A stretch of DNA of 27,973 nt, from positions 1-27,973 of the forward strand of contig JAYMTL010000185.1 in the NCBI GenBank assembly GCA_036897445.1, read 5' to 3'. A program made the position numbers and the translations under genes. The notes under the pieces are model-generated. The model did no database searches. It saw only the letters and a list, made by a program, of their open reading frames with translations, and was not told the origin of the DNA. The stretch is from Pelargonium tetragonum (taxonomy: Eukaryota > Streptophyta > Magnoliopsida > Geraniales > Geraniaceae). Below are positions 23,053 to 27,973 of the stretch, in pieces; the first letter of the stretch is position 1, and every line of letters begins with the position of its first letter.

Positions 23053-24434
23053 GGACTCTTAGAACCCCTTTTTTTGAATATTCCACTAAACTCAATTCCT
23101 ATATCAGGGTTGTCAAAGTTTGAAACGGGGTTTAAAAAAAGACTTGTATTGTAAATTCTGTAAGGGTTTGGGATCCTTGATACTCTAGAAGCGCATGAAA
23201 GCTACAATTATCCCTTCTAATTACTTCTGCTTTAGGCTAAGGAAAAACCTAACAATTCTAGAGTACTCTATTCATATACTTAAATAAGGCCCCGCTTTCT
23301 GAATGTTCTTTCGGTAGTATCCCCTTTTTAGTAAACGGATATCCACTTTTCTTATATGTGATAGAAAATCCGGGACCCTTTCTAGCTTACAAATATTTGA
23401 TATCAACTTTACGAGACTAAGAGCGCAGACCTTGTAAACGCTTTATAAAAGGATTCCCTCTTCTCGACTCGCTTCCCGGTTTCTAACATTGGGGGAATGC
23501 CTTATAAAGTTAGGTAAAACATATTTAGTATTTATGGGTTTAAAGTCCTACAACTCCAGGAAGCTTACGTAGGGTTTTAAGAGTTTACGAGTGTTATGTA
23601 TGGAATCCGAAGGCTCGTAGACGGTGTCCCTTGAGGTAGAAATCCAAGTACTTACAAATTCCCCTTTACTAAAACTAAGGGGGTGTCCCGTACCCGTGTT
23701 AAAGTCAAGACTCTAGGGGACTATTAACTACGAATATCTTTCTTACGTTCTAGTAAAGAATAGCTTCATTGAAAATAATAAATGAGGATTCCTTGCATCT
23801 AAAACGGGATATGAAATTCTAACTTTGTGTTCATTATAATATATTAACTTAAATTTGATGTTACAATAACGGATACAAAGACATAAAACGTAGATCTCGC
23901 CCAGGAATTGAAGCGTAAAAAATTTCATTTAAAATGAACCGCAATTTCTATTGCTAATAAGATCTCTATCCTTTGGCATTCTAAATAAACTAAGACCTGC
24001 TTTAAGATTGACAAGGTAGCGGCGATAGGGGGTATTACTTAAAGATTTTTCGGATTCGGATAAATGAGAATGCTTTTAATAATAGCATGGTGCTAGTCAT
24101 GAAACGTGAAAATCTTCAATTCCTAAATACCAGAGTTTTTTATTGCTATCGGGGAAGTAATAGCACACTCTACCCTACTAAATAATAACGAGCGCTTGTA
24201 TAGTCTAGTGCTTTTCTTACCAATTTGTCTAGCCATTAACATTTTTCCTAGGGCAACTGAGCTAAAACTCACAAAAGCTCCCTAAGGCCCCTTATTTTAG
24301 AGCTTTCTTCTAATTCTTCAATATCTGTTATTCAATTCTATAAGTCAGTTGGTAAGAAGTAAGAGTTAATAGGTAAAAAGTGAAATATATATAGTGAATT
24401 ACAAGTACGTCACCAGTCAATTGAAGTAGTGCCC

Positions 24435-24451
24435 GTGGGTTCGAATCTTAG
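24435..24451 (+). other. tRNA T-arm-like scrap
   Basis: GTGGG, TTCGAAT, CTTAG resembles a T-stem and T-loop: the loop is canonical, while the stem has two Watson-Crick pairs, two G-T pairs and one G-G opposition. I could not find an acceptor strand upstream able to pair with the CAAAGAG that follows, nor a convincing D-arm or anticodon arm. It is either a relic of a lost tRNA gene or a chance occurrence of TTCGAAT. Its position just ahead of a terminator-like hairpin echoes the tRNA-Gln arrangement. Confidence 0.3.
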
Positions 24452-24456
24452 CAAAG

Positions 24457-24484
24457 AGTCACTCTCAATTAGATAAGAGTGATT
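24457..24484 (+). terminator. Terminator-like 9-bp hairpin with T-run
   Basis: AGTCACTCT (24457-24465) pairs with AGAGTGATT (24476-24484) in nine consecutive pairs including one G-T, with a 10-base loop. Four T's begin at 24483, inside the right arm, and the text continues CCTTCTTT. It begins a few bases after the T-arm-like scrap, where a tRNA 3' end would be. It could end a transcript or be a remnant of tRNA 3'-end structure. No coding region upstream is supported. Confidence 0.5.
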
Positions 24485-24557
24485 TTCCTTCTTTATCTCC
24501 TAAATTCAATGCTTATCAGTTCTCAAATTTCTTAAGTTTTCTTAAATGAAATAGAGT

Positions 24558-24579
24558 AGAATAAGTTCTTTCTTATTCT
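24558..24579. repeat. Perfect 8-bp hairpin
   Basis: AGAATAAG (24558-24565) and CTTATTCT (24572-24579) form a perfect stem with loop TTCTTT. A pyrimidine-rich tract follows. It lies about 70 bases after the terminator-like hairpin, so the two may form a double 3'-end structure. Given the low complexity of the text, chance is also possible. Confidence 0.5.
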
Positions 24580-25009
24580 TTCTCTTAATTCTATTCTTTA
24601 ATGTAAATCATTCCCAAAGTTTCTTAGTACAAATCCCGGAGCTTCTTTTGAAACGCAATCAGTGGAACAAATTGTAATATAACAATCTAGTAGTTTAATA
24701 TAAAAGATCCTCTTACTTTTTAAGAGATAGCGGGTCCACTAGACGAGGCACTACTATACTAATAGGGATTTATATATCTTTGAAAGGTTGAACAAGAACA
24801 AGCAATAACAATAATACGAAAAACTTACTGAAAGAAAGAGAATCCCCTTAATTAGATTCACTAACAAATTTAGAATCAAGAATATACTTTTATTTTAACA
24901 TAAAACTTAAACAAAAAATAGGCTACTAGAGAGCTCTTTAATTGAGCTAACTAAACATAAATATGAGTCAATGCCCAATTTAATCCAAATGGTATTTTTA
25001 ATTAAAAGC

Positions 25010-25040
25010 GAGAGTCCCCACTTCTAGCTTACGGACTCTC
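25010..25040. repeat. Perfect 8-bp hairpin
   Basis: GAGAGTCC (25010-25017) is the exact complement of GGACTCTC (25033-25040) with a 15-base loop. It is G+C-richer than its surroundings. No T-run follows and no gene is adjacent, so its role is unknown. Confidence 0.55.
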
Positions 25041-27331
25041 TATATTAAGGGCGTACAATAGATCACTAAAAATAAGATTAACTAAAAACCGAGGGGTAAC
25101 TTCGAACCTCTTTCTTAGACAAACACAAAAAAACTACATTTCGCAAAATCAGGTTTCAAGACTAAATTACGCGGAATAACCTTGATTCAACCTCTAAATT
25201 TCAATACTTGTAACTCCGCGAGAGCTTTCTCAAAAGAGTAAACTTAGATCTTAGAAACTAAACCCAGATTTGGGGCTATTAAAGAGCACTCAATGATAAC
25301 CTTTCTTTGATTTGTACAAATGGAGTAAGCTAGTTCTAAATCCACTGCTATTCTCGAATTCTCAGTAATCCGAGCAGAAAAGGGGTCGCTTTCAAAAGAT
25401 ACTCAAGTTTGCCCTCTTTTGTAAGTTTCCGCTTTTGTATACAAAATCTTTCCTGCTTTTAATTAAAGACTAAGGCGTTGTATTATTTATAACAAAACAA
25501 AAGTGGTATCATAGCTTTTTAGCAGGATACATATATAATAAAAAACAATAGAATTACAAAAAGTTTGAGCTAAATGGAAAAACTCTTAAGATAAAAACTT
25601 GTTTTAAGAATATTCCAAATCCTTGTTACAGTCAAGCACCATACTTTTTGATCATATAAACCTACGTTTCATTTTTCAGAGGCCAGATGGGTGCCAATTA
25701 ACAGTTCTCCGAGAGTGATTAAATTCGGTAATTAATATAGAACAACCTAGGTATCTCACTAGAAAGTTTTGCCCTTTAGAACAAGTTCTCGAGTGACAAT
25801 AGGATAGAATAAGACAATAAAAAGAACTTAGGCGTTTCTCTATGCTTAGATTCTTTTTCATATTAAGTAAGAGTGAAGTTAGGTATTTACTAAACAAATA
25901 GAATTTCTTGATCAAGGTAACGCTTTTTTTCTGCAAAACGAACCGGGAGTTTAAGAATTACTGAAGTATCCCCACCCTTTAGCTCAAAAGAAAAAGGACA
26001 ATTTCATTCTTATAGATAGAAGACCTGCTCACAGCAAGCGGCAAAGTTTTGTATATGTTAAATCTTCTAGCTAGAGGTAACTTAATAAAGAAAAATTCGA
26101 CGAACACTATTAGAACTGCTTGTATTCTGGGCAAAGGAATAACATACATATTATAACTTTGAAATCTAAAAGGGATATTGCCCCTTACTTACTACTATGA
26201 AAAAGCTATACAGGAACTCGTCTGATACCGGGGTACTTCTTATTATGATTTTTTCTTTTACTTATAACAAATTGAAACTATAGCATATATTTCAGGCTTT
26301 TATTACCTTGAAGTTCTTAGATGGTGGTAATGCGAGCATTCCTAGTTTAAGGTAATAAATAGGGTTAGTTTTTTGTCTCGCAGCTAATAATTATCTCCCT
26401 CTTTCTTTCCAAAATTTTGGACAAAATAACTCTAATTTCAAATGGGGATCCCCGCTCCTCAAAGCGGAAGGATTCTTTGCTTGCCCTGCTTTGACTATTA
26501 AAGTTTTAGTTACTTAACGGAAATGACAGTCCAATTTCAGTTGAGTCCCCAACAAGGAAATTATACAATTAATTGCCGAAAAATGCTATGAATGCTTTTG
26601 ATTTTAGGGGCGTCTACTAAGCAAGGAACCCCCTTTTTATAATAATAGCATTCCATGCGTGGTTCAAAAGGGGGATAAACTATTCCATAAATTTTGAATT
26701 GGTTTTGAGTCTTATTCTTGCTATTAGTTATACTTAATTTAGAGTCTGTCATAGAGTAAGCTTTGATATATAGTTATATTCCTATAGTTTATTGATATAC
26801 TCTAGCACAATTTAAGGGACGATCATACGATTACAGTATAAACAAAAGGCTGATATATAAATTATTGTTCGATTTAAGATTAAGATATAGATATGGTACT
26901 TATAAGTGTTACTCAGATATAGTGACCTTCTTTTTACGGGGAAGGGAATATGTCTTCATTTAAGTTATATAAGATTACCCTTGCTATTAAAGCATAACAA
27001 AAGTTATAAAGTATATGTAGGGGTAGTCAACTTGGAGACCAAAAGAAAACATAGACTTAGCACTAGTGGTTCAAAATACTCTTCACTGACAAACCATATA
27101 TTTGGTAAAGCATTTCGAAAAAAAGTCGACCTGGGATAAAAATTTGAATTTGCTTAATTAACCCCAGTAAATTTTACTCTTTTTGAGAAAAAAGATTCTG
27201 AGGAATTAAAAACTCTCTCAAGCAACGGTTGAGAATGTAACAGACTAGCCTATCACAAAAAAAACTAAGTCCTTTTTATTTAATATATTTAATAATTTTG
27301 AAATTCTATTTCTACATATTTTATAAATCGG

Positions 27332-27352
27332 AACTCTTATAACACAAGAGTT
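27332..27352. repeat. 7-bp hairpin
   Basis: AACTCTT (27332-27338) pairs with AAGAGTT (27346-27352) across a 7-base loop. The word TATAAC occurs both in the loop and just after the stem. It is a weak AT-rich structure without a neighbouring gene and may be chance. Confidence 0.35.
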
Positions 27353-27973
27353 TATAACCTATGACACTTCCCAAACTTTATATAATCTCAACAAGGACCC
27401 TAGTTTAACTAATAAGTTTGTTGTTAGTTTAATTTCTAAAGTAAAGGGCCATAAAATCCTAGGTAAAACGGAATATATCCAATATGAGAACTAAAGAGAG
27501 TTGGAACCTATTAATTTCCTTAGCTATACGATTAGATACCCATTTTTACAGGTTTCTGCTTATTAATCGCCCAGATCGCATGAGATATTCGATAAAATAG
27601 CACAAAGTTTTATGTACCTCTTGCTTTCCAATTAATGGGATTCTTTACTTTTAAAATATCATGTAATAAACTCGGTGGAGTTTTTTATAACAAGGAACCC
27701 TCTTTAGATCTCGGGATTTTTATTGCTAGAGAATTCTCTATAGAGGCCCGCGCCGGTTCTACAATAACTATACAACTCCGCGGTCTTAATAAAAAACAAG
27801 AGATAATATACTTGACTTGAAAATAGAATTTTAGTGAGCCCTTAAATTTACTTTTAACTTGTTTATTACCAGGGGGGTCCTAAGTTTAGGATAAAAATGA
27901 AGTACAAGGGTTCGAATTGGGTCTTTCTTCGGCTCATACGTTCAGGCGTTCTTTTAAAAAGGTATAGAATAAG

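Larger units (their letters stand above)
20001..24430. other. Gene-free AT-rich spacer
   Basis: No gene could be supported. Frames at 20242-20460 (-), 21810-22010 (-) and 23743-23928 (-) are 61 to 72 codons with no motif. A purine-rich AT stretch at about 21420-21480 has a smoother texture like the 10160-10740 island. GGATCC occurs at 21774, 21845, 22773 and 23171, GGATTCC at 21587, 23451 and 23786, and its complement at 23602. The stretch also holds the second copy of the 24-nt repeat and the (AT)14 run, listed separately. Confidence 0.6.
24585..27973. other. Gene-free AT-rich spacer
   Basis: No gene could be supported. The frames at 25676-25936 (-, 86 codons, the longest in the window), 26561-26752 (-), 26906-27139 (+) and 27635-27820 (+) show no recognisable domain. 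This end has fewer G+C words than the rest: I saw only one GGATCC (26446) and no GGATTCC. A short peptide NKLGGV in the last frame (27665-27682) matches a conserved cytochrome b C-terminal motif, but its flanks do not match well. A 12-base match to a small-subunit rRNA word at about 27531 also has unrelated flanks. Confidence 0.55.

Noticed and set aside
24250-24275. AGCTCAGTTG on the - strand, a typical tRNA D-arm word
   Set aside because: No matching 3' D-stem strand, anticodon arm or T-arm follows at the right spacing.
25676-25936. 86-codon - strand open frame, longest in the window
   Set aside because: It is still below the longest run expected by chance, and its sequence shows no domain or clear membrane pattern.
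27529-27543. GATTAGATACCC word like the small-subunit rRNA 790 loop
   Set aside because: Twelve bases match a universal rRNA word, but neither side continues into helix 24 or its partner and no other rRNA landmark lies near. A fragmented rRNA piece cannot be excluded without a covariance search.
27900-27950. GGGTTCGAAT followed by GGCTCATACG, tRNA-like words
   Set aside because: The T-loop-like word precedes the Met-anticodon-like word on the same strand, the wrong order for a tRNA, and the stems do not pair.

Overview
This 28-kb window is AT-rich (about one third G+C in the lines I counted by hand) and almost free of genes. I could support one tRNA gene, a mitochondrial/bacterial-type tRNA-Gln(UUG) on the + strand at 19921-19992. 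About 250 bases away, on the opposite strand, is a 3'-truncated tRNA-Lys(UUU)-like relic (19609-19668). A T-arm-like scrap lies near 24440. I found no convincing protein gene, rRNA gene, group I/II intron core, IS element or CRISPR array. The longest open frame is 86 codons, below the roughly 110 codons expected by chance for six frames at this composition.

Origin: the tRNA-Gln keeps the full cloverleaf with a bacterial-like D-arm and a plant/algal-mitochondrial-like acceptor and T-arm. Together with low G+C and bloated empty spacers, this fits an organelle genome, most likely mitochondrial DNA of an alga, plant-like lineage or early-branching fungus. I cannot name the organism. A decayed organelle-derived tract elsewhere in a genome is the main alternative.

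Layout. 1-10150: gene-free spacer with a perfect 12-bp hairpin (7760-7792), a terminator-like hairpin (9629-9645), a short AT run (6765-6778) and one copy of a 24-nt repeat (4753-4776). 10160-10740: an island of different texture, with unusual codon-like composition and no recognised product. 10741-19600: gene-free spacer with a G+C-rich hairpin (12064-12094). 19609-20000: the tRNA pair and a hairpin formed by the tRNA-Gln 3' end and its trailer. 20001-24430: spacer with the second copy of the 24-nt repeat (22611-22634) and an (AT)14 microsatellite (23025-23052). 24435-24580: T-arm-like scrap followed by two strong hairpins. 24585-27973: spacer with hairpins at 25010-25040 and 27332-27352.

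The most striking global signal is not a gene. Short G+C-rich words (GGATTCC/GGAATCC and the palindrome GGATCC) occur on both strands roughly five to twelve times more often than composition predicts. This suggests the spacer was built or shaped by a dispersed short element or a biased mutational or recombination process. The second signal is in the tRNA: both non-pairing positions of the tRNA-Gln anticodon stem are C-A oppositions, as is one position in the Lys relic. This is the pattern expected if C-to-U RNA editing (or simple transition decay) is at work.
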